A stretch of 64,000 bases of DNA from Candidatus Thiodiazotropha sp. LNASS1 (GTDB lineage Bacteria; Pseudomonadota; Gammaproteobacteria; Chromatiales; Chromatiaceae): assembly GCF_964212655.1 (NCBI RefSeq), contig NZ_OZ156465.1, forward strand, positions 62,001 through 126,000, written 5' to 3'. Below are positions 43,255 to 52,527 of the stretch, one piece after another. Every line of letters begins with the position of its first letter. The stretch's first letter is position 1. A program made the translations under genes and the position numbers. The notes beneath the pieces are model-generated. The model did not search any database. It was not told the DNA's origin and saw only the letters and a program-made list of their open reading frames with translations.

Positions 43255-43392
43255 ACAGATTCGACCAGCGCCGCGTAGCGGCGGCCCGAATAATCCTTCC
43301 GGGCGCGCCATATTTTCAAGTATCACCGGCAGTGCTAATCACGCCTGGCGTGGAAGCGAGGTTGTTCGAACTTCCGACTTAAAAACCAGATG
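43255..43392. repeat. Solitary tRNA-tail repeat copy
   Basis: ATTCGACCAGCGCCGCGTAG, then AATAATCCTTCCGGGCGCGCCAT ending at 43311, then TATTTTCAAGTATCACCGG and CGAACTTCCGACTT. Same elements as the 174-bp units at 39.4 kb but circularly permuted and shortened. It may be an old attachment-site remnant. Confidence 0.8.
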
Positions 43393-43424
43393 ATTTTAAT
43401 GGCTTATGCGAAATAGATATCCCC

Positions 43425-43790
43425 TTACACGACGAATTGAGCAACGCCATCACGAAACGACCAATCAACATCGTGATTCTCTGCAATCGTGATCAGAACA
43501 TTCGCCGGATCTATACCGGGATTTTTTGCTAGGTTTTCAACACATTTTTTGTAAAAGGCCTGTTTCGCCTTGTTTGAACGTCCCGCACGCATGATGAGAA
43601 ACATCATTACCCGATCTCCATCGCGCTCCTGAAATTGCAGACAATGCGGTTCCACTTCATGAACGATCTGATAACGATCATCGTCAGGAAAGTCCATCGT
43701 CTCAATAACCGCAGAATTCACACCGTCGGTAACGGCTTTAATATAGTCAGGTGACTTACCCTTGAGTATGGAAATGTTGACTAGCGGCAT
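43425..43790 (-). CDS. Tautomerase-family protein
   Basis: 121 residues beginning MPLVNISILKG, which places the catalytic Pro next to the initiator Met as in 4-oxalocrotonate tautomerase relatives, followed by HEVEPHCLQFQERDGDRVMM. ATG at 43790 with AGGATC ahead; the longer frame upstream would bury the Pro and is rejected. About twice the length of the smallest tautomerases, so a fused or cis-CaaD/MSAD-type member. Substrate unknown. Confidence 0.83.
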   Translation of the reverse strand: MPLVNISILKGKSPDYIKAVTDGVNSAVIETMDFPDDDRYQIVHEVEPHCLQFQERDGDRVMMFLIMRAGRSNKAKQAFYKKCVENLAKNPGIDPANVLITIAENHDVDWSFRDGVAQFVV

Positions 43791-43934
43791 AGCAGATCCT
43801 CTTTTGTTGGTTGAACTGATTGCGCATATACAAAGCAGTAAAGTATCGAACCGCCTGGCCGTACTCTTGTCTTGCCATAATCCCCCATCGCTTATGAACA
43901 GCAAAGATCGATAGTCGATCTATACGTTCATCAT

Positions 43935-45284
43935 TCAATCCCGATTGACTGGTACAGCCACAGCTTCGGTGTGTAACCTGCTGTGTTCCGGAATATATCG
44001 CGACACCAACGCAAACAGCCCTGTGGTTATCAACATCAAGAGAGCGAAGAAAACATAGTAGTCCGCACCCTGCAGAAGTTCACTGCCTTCGATGGCGAAA
44101 TTGACCATGCTTGTAAAGAGGTTTCCCAAAGCGACGGACATCATGAAAAAGGCCATCACAAATGACTTCATCCGATTGGGCGCCTGAGTATACGAGAACT
44201 CCAGGCAGGTGATCGATACCATGACTTCGCCGCTGGTGAGCACCAGGTAAGCCAATAACTGCCAGGCGACGGTTGGGGTCTGCCCGATGTCGATCAGGTG
44301 CTGAGTCCATCCCGAGATAGCGAAGGCCGCAGCCGCGAGCAGCATGCCATAGCCGATCTTTCGCAGGGCCGTCAGGTGCCAGCGGCGTTGGATTGCCGGA
44401 TAGATGAGATAGGAAAAGGTTGGTACCAGCAGCATCACCAGCAGGGGATTGGCCGCCTGGATCTGGGCCGGTAGTATCTCCACGCCTAACAACGTTAGAT
44501 CCATTGACTTGGCCTGGATTACCCAGGCTGAGCCGGTCTGGTCGAACAGGGCCCAGAAGACGGCAACGAAGAGATAGAGTATCAATAGCCGAGCCAGGGT
44601 GAGCAATCCATCGCGGCTGAATGTCTCGCGGACAAATTCCCACCCACCAGGCGGGATGTGGACAAAGCGACGGCGGCCGGCCCAGAAGAGTATTGTGGCG
44701 ATGACCATCAGTACACCGGGTACACCGAAGGCCCAGGCCGGTCCAACCTGCTGCAGCAGCCAGGGGGTGGCCAGGGTTGAGATGAATGCGCCCAGGTTGA
44801 CGGCGAAGTAGAACCAGCCGAAGGCCCGCGGCAGAAGGTGTCCGTTGGTGCGGCCGAACTGATCCCCCACATGGGCGGATACGCAGGGCTTGATTCCACC
44901 GGAACCCAAGGCGATCAGCCCCAATCCGAGCAAGAGGCCGAGGCGGGTATGGTCCAACGCCAGAGCAAAGTGGCCGAGACAGTAGACCAGGGAGAGCAGG
45001 ATGATGGTGCGGTACTTTCCCAGCAGGCCATCGGAGATCAGAGCGCCCAGCAGGGGTGTGATATAGACCGCCGAGACGAATAGATGGAACCAGCCCTTCG
45101 CCTCCTCTTCGTTCATCGGCTCCGCAACGCCGCTACTGTTAAGCAGGTACTGGGTCATGAAGACGACCAGTATCGCCCGCATGCCATAGAAGCTGAATCG
45201 CTCAGCCGCTTCATTGCCGATGATGAAGGGGATGCCCGCCGGCATATTACGGGATGGCAATGGGGCGTGGAGATAGTCAGTCAC
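43935..45284 (-). CDS. POT-family proton-dependent oligopeptide transporter
   Basis: 449 residues, about 12 membrane helices, MFS fold. The ExxER motif NEAAERFSFYG in helix 1 and the GLGLIALGSGGIKPCVSAHVGDQF PTR2 signature are present. Imports di- or tripeptides with protons. Stands alone between the tautomerase and a convergent/co-directed membrane gene. Start at ATG 45284 follows a GATACG-type weak site. Confidence 0.9.
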   Translation of the reverse strand: MTDYLHAPLPSRNMPAGIPFIIGNEAAERFSFYGMRAILVVFMTQYLLNSSGVAEPMNEEEAKGWFHLFVSAVYITPLLGALISDGLLGKYRTIILLSLVYCLGHFALALDHTRLGLLLGLGLIALGSGGIKPCVSAHVGDQFGRTNGHLLPRAFGWFYFAVNLGAFISTLATPWLLQQVGPAWAFGVPGVLMVIATILFWAGRRRFVHIPPGGWEFVRETFSRDGLLTLARLLILYLFVAVFWALFDQTGSAWVIQAKSMDLTLLGVEILPAQIQAANPLLVMLLVPTFSYLIYPAIQRRWHLTALRKIGYGMLLAAAAFAISGWTQHLIDIGQTPTVAWQLLAYLVLTSGEVMVSITCLEFSYTQAPNRMKSFVMAFFMMSVALGNLFTSMVNFAIEGSELLQGADYYVFFALLMLITTGLFALVSRYIPEHSRLHTEAVAVPVNRD

Positions 45285-45397
45285 GTATCCAAAGGTACTC
45301 TATGGTGGTTGCATCTGACCCATCATAACCAATTACCCGGATACTCGCCCAGGCACTCTGATACGAGAGAAACCATTTATGGGCTCTGCCGCGGTGA

Positions 45398-46282
45398 TTA
45401 AAACGAAAGCAGTCCTTTGACCCAATCGATGAAATCATAGATCCGGCCGACAAAGGTATCTTTGGGGCGATACCCTTTTGCGGGCGATTGGCAGGCACTT
45501 TTCTCGATGGCGTCCAGAAGCTGATTGAGTCGGCGTTGATGTATCCCGGTACGCTTCTGGATGGGATCGTGAAGCATGCCGGAAAATGCCGCCACCAGGG
45601 CGATCGTCACCATCACCACCAGAACGGTTGCCATCACGATGCCAATCGGCGGACTTACCGGGAAGAGGGTGTAGTAGAAGCGTCCCAATGTCTCTCCGAG
45701 AAAGAAATCCGAAGCGGCCTGTTCCCCGGCGACTAGGTGGGCGACTGCAGCACCGGCTGAAATGGAACCGGGTGTGAATTGATTCAACAGGATTAAACCC
45801 AGAATGGCCGCCAATGTGCCCGCGGTGATATCGCCGGCTACATTTCTTGTTTGCACATAGATCTGCAATGGCTCTTTGGCTGATTGGTGGAGAAGCTGCC
45901 GTAACCGTGTATCTGCTTCTTCATGGTGGCGGGATAACATGAGCAAGTCCGTATACAGGTGTGTGGTCAACGCCTGTTGAACCCTTGTGGGTAGTCCAAG
46001 ATGGGTCTTCAACAGACGTCGGGCCAGGCGATGCGCTCCGAGTAGTTCGAAAAGCATAGCGATCAGCCGGAGCAGAAAATTGGGAAAGCCCATCAGGAAG
46101 TTGAATGGTGCGACCAGGATGTCGCCTCCCAGGGCCAGTCTGTTTAACCGGAAGGCGCCTTGCAGGGAAAAGTGCCTGTTTACGAAGGTTGGAATTCGTT
46201 GTCTGCAGGCCTCAATGTGGCTAACCAGTTGCCCCCGACTGACCGGATCGGTGAGATAGGGCTGTTGAATATCATCTGGCAT
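45398..46282 (-). CDS. DUF6635-like membrane protein
   Basis: 294 residues with a soluble N-terminal half (about 1-70), a short hydrophobic stretch (LVAPFNFLMGFPNFLLRLIA), a helical middle and three further membrane segments (about 150-170, 178-192, 212-238 IGIVMATVLVVMVTIALVAA). Matches the pattern of DUF6635 proteins from recollection. Function unknown. Confidence 0.65.
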   Translation of the reverse strand: MPDDIQQPYLTDPVSRGQLVSHIEACRQRIPTFVNRHFSLQGAFRLNRLALGGDILVAPFNFLMGFPNFLLRLIAMLFELLGAHRLARRLLKTHLGLPTRVQQALTTHLYTDLLMLSRHHEEADTRLRQLLHQSAKEPLQIYVQTRNVAGDITAGTLAAILGLILLNQFTPGSISAGAAVAHLVAGEQAASDFFLGETLGRFYYTLFPVSPPIGIVMATVLVVMVTIALVAAFSGMLHDPIQKRTGIHQRRLNQLLDAIEKSACQSPAKGYRPKDTFVGRIYDFIDWVKGLLSF

Positions 46283-46488
46283 CGTTTGAGGAAAGATCGG
46301 TGGCGGGCGGCAATGAGAACAGGTGACATCATATCACCCCAGGGGAATATTGCCTGATCTGGGTCACATTATCCAAGTACTTCTGCTTCATGGTTTTTTT
46401 CTATATTAACCAGCTACAGCAAGGTAGGTACGGCAAACCTGGAGGCAGAGTGAACAACCCCGGTTAAAAGTGACAATCGGGATAGTGT

Positions 46489-46517
46489 CTGCCGGATGGG
46501 TGTGCCCCATCCGGCAG
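46489..46517. terminator. 12-bp hairpin downstream of bufferin gene
   Basis: CTGCCGGATGGG / CCCATCCGGCAG with a five-base loop TGTGC, 16 bases past the stop of the metallophore gene. Strong stem, no T-run. Bases 46283-46488 have no gene. Confidence 0.7.
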
Positions 46518-46532
46518 AGTCGACTTGCTTGA

Positions 46533-46790
46533 TTACTTTTCCGCCAGGCTGCCGCCTACAATCTTTTCACAGGTCCCTTTGAGTACCAGCATCCAGGCGT
46601 TGCCCTGGCCGTCTGATGTGGAGGAGCCGGCACAGCTGGTGCCGGGGCCTGCCTTACAGTCGTTTTTACCCGCTTTGGCTACGCCGTAACACTTTTCCGT
46701 ACCGGCAGAGGGCGCAGCATTCGCCGCCCCCATGGCCAATGCAGTTGAAATCGCTCCGGCCACGATGGCTGTCTTTGTAGTCTTGTTCAT
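46533..46790 (-). CDS. bufA1: BufA1-type periplasmic metallophore precursor (DUF2282)
   Basis: 85 residues: signal peptide ([18 protein letters not shown]) and a mature part with four cysteines in EKCYG, NDCKAG, TSCAGS and GTCEK, the pattern of bufferins. In the family the Cys are modified by BufB (DUF692) and BufC to thiooxazoles that bind copper in the periplasm. No bufB or bufC lies next to it, so modification would need distant genes or the protein is unmodified. The ATG has a GAGGAGAAACC site ahead. Confidence 0.85.
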   Translation of the reverse strand: MNKTTKTAIVAGAISTALAMGAANAAPSAGTEKCYGVAKAGKNDCKAGPGTSCAGSSTSDGQGNAWMLVLKGTCEKIVGGSLAEK

Positions 46791-47190
46791 GGTTTCTCCT
46801 CAGATGGATATGTAATTGAATCAGTAGAATTCATCAGCCTGCTTGATGCATGACTTCAAGCAAGAATACGGACCAAGTCCGATCCTGGATTCACCTGAAG
46901 AGAAAAATTTTCATTGTTCAATGTGGTTATTGGTTTTATTGGCCAGGTCGAATGGTAGGCGTCACTATCGCTGAAACGATTAAGCCTTTTCATATTCAGG
47001 ATTACTAAGGAGATGCTGTCCATGGCATCGTCCAGAGGGAGAAAGCAGAGAATGAGATTTCCTGATTCCTTCAATTTCAATAGGTTACAGCGATGAAAGA
47101 TGGCGATACGTCTCTGTGCGGCCTGATCCTCAAAATCTGTATGGTTGAAGGATGGGGTTCAACTGAATCCAACCCCGAACGGTTGCAGGA
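46791..47190. other. Intergenic, no convincing gene
   Basis: About 400 bases. A 74-codon TTG-start frame on the minus strand (46856-47080) and a 72-codon plus frame overlap the M48 gene; neither has a ribosome-binding site or known domain. Promoter of bufA1 should lie near 46800-46860. Confidence 0.5.
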
Positions 47191-48732
47191 TCATTTGGCA
47201 AGACGGGCGCCGATGATGCCGAATTTGGCCTTCGACAGTTGCGCTTTCGGGATATTCTTCACGCCCAGGTCGATGATTCGCTTTTTGCCGGAAGGCAAAA
47301 CCGGTTTGTAGACGCGTTTGAGTTTTCTGATCTGGCCATTGGCATCGCGGAAATGGATTGCAATGACGATACTTTTTACATCGCGGGGGGTTGGGTTGTA
47401 TAACTCCGCTTTGACTCTTCCCTTGTTGTCCAGGCCGGTCCGGAGTTTGATGTAGTTTTGCGGATTCTCCGACAAATCGAGCGCCATCAAGGCGCTGTAG
47501 GCGGCCTTGCCCTCCGTGGTATCTTTCGAGGCGGCCTTGCGATAGTAGGATTTGGCGGATTTCAGATTACCGGCCGCCTGAGCCAGATTGCCCAGGGAGT
47601 TGTAGGCATTCGCTGTCGGCAATAGTTGGATGCTCCTCTCCAGATCGAGCTTGGCGGCGTCGGCATTCTTCAGTTTTTCGTTCACCAGCCCCCGTTTGAG
47701 GTAGTAGTAGAAAAAGCCGTCATTCAGTTTAATCGCTTTGTTATAGTGCTGCTTGGCAATCGCAGGGTGCTTTCTTTTCTCCTCAATATCCCCGAGCAGG
47801 GCATGAAAGTGGCCCTCCTTGGGTTCCAGGCGCAGGGCCTTGCCGACCATTGTCCTGGCCTTTTTGAGGTTACCTTTTTGCAGTGCCTTGCGACCCTCTT
47901 CATAGGCCTCATAGGCTGGCTTGGTGCGTTTTATGTGGGCCGTTCTGGTTTTGAAACGATCCTTGCCGACGCTGCCGCCTTTAGGAAGCTTGGCGGCTGT
48001 CTTGATATTGTTCTCGACCCGCTCTCTGGAGGGTGGATGGCTGGCGAAGAGTCCACTGAGCCAATCCTGGTTTTTACCTTCAGAGAGACGTACGAATGTA
48101 CGTTGCAGTTCGATTGCCCCCTGGGGATCGTATCCCGCCTTCGACATATATTTCATGCCGTAGTAGTCGGATTCACGTTCTGCGTCCCGGCCATATTTCT
48201 TGGTGATCAATTGGCTCCCGAGACCGGCCCCCAACTGTGCGATTTGGGCATAGTCTTTTCCCTGGGTACCGATCACAGTTGCCATTACCGCACCCTGAAT
48301 CAACATCCCTCGGGACATGCTGCTGGCGGTATGCTTTGCCGCGGCATGGGTGATTTCATGTCCCAGCACGGCAGCCAGTTCCGCTTCGCTCCCCAATTCG
48401 GTCAATAGACCGCGGTTGATGGAGATCTTACCGCCGGGGAGTGCCCAGGCATTGGGAACCGAGTTATTCAAGACCTTGAATTCGTAGGGCAGCTTGCGAT
48501 CACTGACAGCGGCCAGTTTTTGACCGATTTCGCTGACGTAGGCGGTCAGCTTCTTATCCACCACGTAGTCACCCCCCTGGGATTGGCGTAGTGGCGCATA
48601 GTTCTTTCGGCCGATCTCCATCTCCTGCGCCTCGGAAACCAGGCTTAGTTCTTTCTTTCCGGTGACAGGGTTCACCGCGCAGCCAGTGATCAGGGAAAGG
48701 GAGAGGGCGACAGGGATCAGTAACCTATTCAT
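47191..48732 (-). CDS. M48-family metalloprotease lipoprotein with TPR repeats
   Basis: 513 residues. Lipobox LITGC (C18) marks an outer-membrane or periplasmic lipoprotein. Zinc protease domain with HEITH (H125, E126, H129) and a downstream DAERESDYYGMKYM glutamate ligand region. C-terminal TPR-like repeats (about 255-430) and a final beta-rich domain. Similar in design to BepA/LoiP-type quality-control proteases that monitor outer-membrane protein assembly. Active-site residues intact. Confidence 0.9.
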   Translation of the reverse strand: MNRLLIPVALSLSLITGCAVNPVTGKKELSLVSEAQEMEIGRKNYAPLRQSQGGDYVVDKKLTAYVSEIGQKLAAVSDRKLPYEFKVLNNSVPNAWALPGGKISINRGLLTELGSEAELAAVLGHEITHAAAKHTASSMSRGMLIQGAVMATVIGTQGKDYAQIAQLGAGLGSQLITKKYGRDAERESDYYGMKYMSKAGYDPQGAIELQRTFVRLSEGKNQDWLSGLFASHPPSRERVENNIKTAAKLPKGGSVGKDRFKTRTAHIKRTKPAYEAYEEGRKALQKGNLKKARTMVGKALRLEPKEGHFHALLGDIEEKRKHPAIAKQHYNKAIKLNDGFFYYYLKRGLVNEKLKNADAAKLDLERSIQLLPTANAYNSLGNLAQAAGNLKSAKSYYRKAASKDTTEGKAAYSALMALDLSENPQNYIKLRTGLDNKGRVKAELYNPTPRDVKSIVIAIHFRDANGQIRKLKRVYKPVLPSGKKRIIDLGVKNIPKAQLSKAKFGIIGARLAK

Positions 48733-49190
48733 ATCATATCTCGGTCTAAATCAGTTAAGTCATTCTCTGCTGCAATCCGAGCGGTTGTATAAGTCGCGGT
48801 GCGTTATAGACAACGTAAATTGACCCTACGATAGCTGGGCTCATGATGTCAATGTACCCGGCTCAAGCTGGATGAAAATCTATAGGTCTAGTCTATTGAC
48901 CACGATCCGTTCATGATGTTCTGGTTCCTGTGCAGGCAATATCAATTCTGTTATGTGGCCTTTTTAAGTATATGAAATACATTATATTAGTTGAGGGACA
49001 GGGAGGCGGATCAGAAGCGCTGGAGGGAGTGCGCTTTATTACATTGTTTTACATTCGTTGAGTGCCGTTTTTACTTCAATCCGCTGATACATGCAGATAG
49101 CCAAGGATGTATGATCTTTCAGAAAGGCAGATACCGTATTATTCAAGGGCATGTTAACGGGCAACGGCCAGCCTCTTTGGTTCCCCTTTA
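48733..49190. other. Intergenic, no gene recognised
   Basis: About 460 bases between the M48 gene (leftward) and the end of the peroxidase gene. AT-rich around 48950-49000. Presumed promoter of the M48 gene in the first 100 bases; nothing else seen. Confidence 0.5.
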
Positions 49191-50498
49191 TTATTGCTGG
49201 CTGATTGGCAACTTACCTTCCAACGACTCGAGAAAGGCCACAATCTCTTCAACCTCAGTATCACTCAAGGCCTGATGGCCCTCTACCCTGAGTCGTTTAC
49301 TGTTACTCAGCCATTGAATTGATCTGTCATCAGTGTCTCTATTGCTTATGGCTTTGTTCAACTGAACATGGGCCATGATGCGTACCGCCTCTTCCAGAGA
49401 GGAAACAGAACCATTGTGGAAGTAGGGACCGGTTCGAGTGACATTGCGTAGCGAAGGAATGCGCCAGACACCTCTGTCCGAGCCGTTATCCTTTGCTGCT
49501 GCGCCGAGATCATCGCTTAGGCGATGCCGCTGCTCATACACCGTATTGGGAATGGTAGGGAATATCCTGTAGGGCGTGTCGTCACTGAAGAGACTTGCTG
49601 CGCTGAAATTCGGTCCGGAGTGGCAAAGGATGCAGCCGGTGGACTCGAACAGCGCCATACCGCGAATCTGCTTTTCAGTGAGTGCGCTCGAATCGCCCCT
49701 GATAAACCGGTCATAGGGTGAGTCAGGCGTGATCAGGGTGCGCTCATAGCTGGCGATAGCCATTGCGATGGTGGCGATGGTGATCGCTGGCCGGGTTGGA
49801 AACGTTGAACTGAACAACGCCTGGTACTCTGGAATATTGCGTACTGTCTTTACCACATGATCCAGTGAGGGCATACCCATTTCAATCGGGTTTATCAGCG
49901 GACCCATTGCCTGCTCCTCAAGTGATGAGGCGCGCCCGTCCCAAAACAGTACTTTCTGGAAGGCCGCATTGAGCACTGTGGGGGCGTTTCTGGTGCCCTG
50001 TTTACCGTAAATACCGATCGATGCGATCCGTCCATCCCCGCCACCTTTGTCATCGGTGAGTTCATGACAGGATGCACATGAAAGGGTGCCGTCTGCCGAT
50101 AACCGCGTATCGAAGAACAGCTTTTTGCCCAGCCTGATTTTTTCGGCAGTAGGCGGGTTGTCCTCAGGATATGGAGCTGAGGTGGGCAGTGCCTGCCAGG
50201 TATAGGGGGTTTTGAATATCCTTGAATCATAGCGTTGGTCGGTAGATGCAATGACCGATGCAAACTCATGCTCACGTTCGGGGAACAGCGACAACATAGG
50301 CCCGGGGAAGAGTGAGAAGATCACGATAAGCCCAATCTTCAGACTGAATGCGATGATACCGGTACCGAGGCCAATCCCTAGAAACCATTTTCGCCGCTGA
50401 TTGGGTGTGAGTTCGCGAACCATGCTGATCAGCAGAAAAAAACCGGCTATGATTGCAATCAATCCGAATGCCAGAAGCTCAATTATTCCCGTATTCAT
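49191..50498 (-). CDS. Di-haem cytochrome c peroxidase-family protein, membrane-anchored
   Basis: 435 residues. Two N-terminal membrane helices (about 5-27 and 38-64), then a periplasmic di-haem domain with CASCH (141-145) and CILCH (289-293). The GTRNAPTVLNAAF and FWDGRASSLEEQA segments are characteristic of the CCP/MauG family. Probably reduces peroxide with electrons from the chain, although MauG-like oxidations are possible. Followed upstream by a small DUF2892-like gene and a divergent LysR gene. Confidence 0.9.
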   Translation of the reverse strand: MNTGIIELLAFGLIAIIAGFFLLISMVRELTPNQRRKWFLGIGLGTGIIAFSLKIGLIVIFSLFPGPMLSLFPEREHEFASVIASTDQRYDSRIFKTPYTWQALPTSAPYPEDNPPTAEKIRLGKKLFFDTRLSADGTLSCASCHELTDDKGGGDGRIASIGIYGKQGTRNAPTVLNAAFQKVLFWDGRASSLEEQAMGPLINPIEMGMPSLDHVVKTVRNIPEYQALFSSTFPTRPAITIATIAMAIASYERTLITPDSPYDRFIRGDSSALTEKQIRGMALFESTGCILCHSGPNFSAASLFSDDTPYRIFPTIPNTVYEQRHRLSDDLGAAAKDNGSDRGVWRIPSLRNVTRTGPYFHNGSVSSLEEAVRIMAHVQLNKAISNRDTDDRSIQWLSNSKRLRVEGHQALSDTEVEEIVAFLESLEGKLPISQQ

Positions 50499-50546
50499 CC
50501 TATCTCTTCAGTCCGCTAAATGTGGCAGATCTACATGCTGAAGGGG

Positions 50547-50726
50547 TTACTTGAAGCCAAGCTTTCTATACAGCACCAGTCCTGGACAGAGACCCGTAAG
50601 GCCGGCGAAGACCAGCATCCCGGCAGGCAGATAGAGGAACCAATGCACCTGATTCCAGCCGGACAATCCAATCCCGGCAAAGAGCAGTGCGGCGACGGTC
50701 AAAAACAGCATTCGCTGGGCGCTCAT
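50547..50726 (-). CDS. Small DUF2892-like inner-membrane protein
   Basis: 59 residues: two hydrophobic segments (MLFLTVAALLFAGIGLSGW and WFLYLPAGMLVFAGLTGLC) ending in PGLVLYRKLGFK, the layout of YgaP-type/DUF2892 membrane hairpins. Ribosome-binding site GGAGAT six bases before the ATG. Reads toward the peroxidase gene 48 bases away, so likely co-transcribed with it. Found by direct translation. Confidence 0.75.
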   Translation of the reverse strand: MSAQRMLFLTVAALLFAGIGLSGWNQVHWFLYLPAGMLVFAGLTGLCPGLVLYRKLGFK

Positions 50727-50838
50727 CGTTGATCTCCATAGTGTTGAATTGTGTCGATGAAAAGCATAAGCTCGAGCCGAATAATTGAGAAATTCTATTT
50801 ATGAATACTATTTATTTGATATCCGAATAAATTAAGTT

Positions 50839-51783
50839 ATGAATCTAAAGCAGCTTCAGTTTGCCGTACACGTAGCCGAGACCCACTCGTTCAGTCGCGC
50901 TGCGGAGCTTTGCTTCGCCACTCAACCGACGTTGTCGAATGCCATCTCGCAACTTGAGGATGAATTGGGGGGGAGGTTGTTCAGTCGCACGACGCGTAGG
51001 GTTGATCTGACTCCCTTCGGCGAATATATGCTGCCGCGTATCAAGGATGTACTACTGAGTCTCGATGAATTGACCAAGGCGGCAGAGTCCTTCCACAATC
51101 CCACGCATAAGATTTTGCGCATTGGTTTTTCTCCCCTGGTCGACATGCAGAGGCTGGATCATGTGTTGGCGCCGTTTCGACAGGCAAATCCGGATATCAC
51201 GATCTTCTTCAAGGAGTGTTTTATCGATGACCTTGCCGAGCGTCTGAGCAGGGGACAGATCGATGTGCAGATCCTGCCGACGACAACTGAGAGCGAGAGA
51301 GAACACGCCTGCCTTTTCTACCGGGATTCTCTCCACTACCTGCCGGCGGCTGATGACAATCAAGTGGCGAATCATCTGTCATTCAAAATAACAGACCTGC
51401 CTGCCACTCCGATCATCCTTACAGGTGGCGGTTGCGGACTGAATGCTGCCTTGTCAACGTTACTCAAATCCCAGGGTGTTGAGTTGCATGCCTATGCGGG
51501 GCAGGCCCTGACCTATCAGGTGATCGAGGATTGGGTCTCATTGGGAATAGGCGCCGGTATTCTGCCGAAGGCCAAAATATCACCAGATAATATGGCCAAC
51601 TTCCCGCTATTTATCGATAAAGATGAACCCGCCTGTTTCAGCTTTGAGTGGAGTTGGCAATCTGAAAGCACTGAGTCCGCGCATGTTCAATCGTTTATCG
51701 ATTATATCCGGACGACAGTCCCCGCATTGGTTTCCGGTCAGGCCGAGACAGGCAGCCAGCAAAGTGTTGGCCAATCAATTTGA
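50839..51783 (+). CDS. LysR-family transcriptional regulator
   Basis: 314 residues: N-terminal winged helix-turn-helix (FSRAAELCFATQPTLSNAISQLEDELGGRLFSRTTRRV) and a LysR substrate-binding domain. Divergent from the DUF2892/peroxidase genes over 112 AT-rich bases, the usual control region for LysR proteins, so it may regulate peroxidase expression (OxyR-like role by context only; the cysteine pattern of OxyR is not obvious). Confidence 0.9.
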   Translation: MNLKQLQFAVHVAETHSFSRAAELCFATQPTLSNAISQLEDELGGRLFSRTTRRVDLTPFGEYMLPRIKDVLLSLDELTKAAESFHNPTHKILRIGFSPLVDMQRLDHVLAPFRQANPDITIFFKECFIDDLAERLSRGQIDVQILPTTTESEREHACLFYRDSLHYLPAADDNQVANHLSFKITDLPATPIILTGGGCGLNAALSTLLKSQGVELHAYAGQALTYQVIEDWVSLGIGAGILPKAKISPDNMANFPLFIDKDEPACFSFEWSWQSESTESAHVQSFIDYIRTTVPALVSGQAETGSQQSVGQSI

Positions 51784-51925
51784 GAACGATTGGGATTGAT
51801 TTAAAAACTGAATAAATTACATTCTTAAATACAATTTCTAATTTTATCGACATATACCTACCCTGAAACAGCGGCCAACAATCGAGTCGCTTTGCAAACA
51901 AATTTTACCGTTAAGGAGTAGTGTT

Positions 51926-52393
51926 ATGAAGACCCGTTTTCACCAGTTTGCCATTACCGCTGTTCTGCCACTTGCATTGGTGTGTGCTGCACCATCAGCA
52001 ATCGCCGGCGACAATAATCCATCACAAGTCTCTCTCTATGAACGGCTGGGCGGTTATAACGCCATCAGTGCTGTCGTGGATGATGTGGTTGTGCAGATTG
52101 CAGCAGATGAAAAACTCGGGCGCTTTTGGGCGCATCGCGGTAGTGACGGTATTACAAGGGAAAAACAGTTGATTGTGGATTTTATCGTCTCTAAGGCGGG
52201 TGGCCCGCTCTACTACCGAGGGCGGGAGATGAAACTTTCCCATGAGGGTATGAGGATAGATGAGAAGGATTGGGAGATCCTGATCACCGCACTGAAAAAT
52301 ACCCTGCACAAATTCAAAGTACCCGCCACAGAGAGTCGTGAAGTGTTGGATTTCTTTGCCGGTACAAAGAAAGACATTGTAGAGAAATCCTAG
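51926..52393 (+). CDS. Exported group 1 truncated haemoglobin
   Basis: 155 residues with a signal peptide (about 1-27, cleavage after AIAG) and a truncated globin (YERLGGYNAISAVVDDVVVQI, then GPLYYRGREMKLSHEGMRI containing the proximal His in KLSHEGM). Binds haem and probably oxygen or nitric oxide; a periplasmic location is unusual for the family. Ribosome-binding site AAGGAG. Lies between the LysR gene and a haem-binding protein gene. Confidence 0.9.
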   Translation: MKTRFHQFAITAVLPLALVCAAPSAIAGDNNPSQVSLYERLGGYNAISAVVDDVVVQIAADEKLGRFWAHRGSDGITREKQLIVDFIVSKAGGPLYYRGREMKLSHEGMRIDEKDWEILITALKNTLHKFKVPATESREVLDFFAGTKKDIVEKS

Positions 52394-52527
52394 CATCGTC
52401 TGACAGGTTATATCGACCTGTTGCCTACTGATGACGGATAACTCTCAGCGTGTGATCAAAGTGGCTTGACCTGTTAGATTGCTCGCTGAGAGTTTGGCGG
52501 AAAATCATTGTTTACCGGAGTAAAAAA

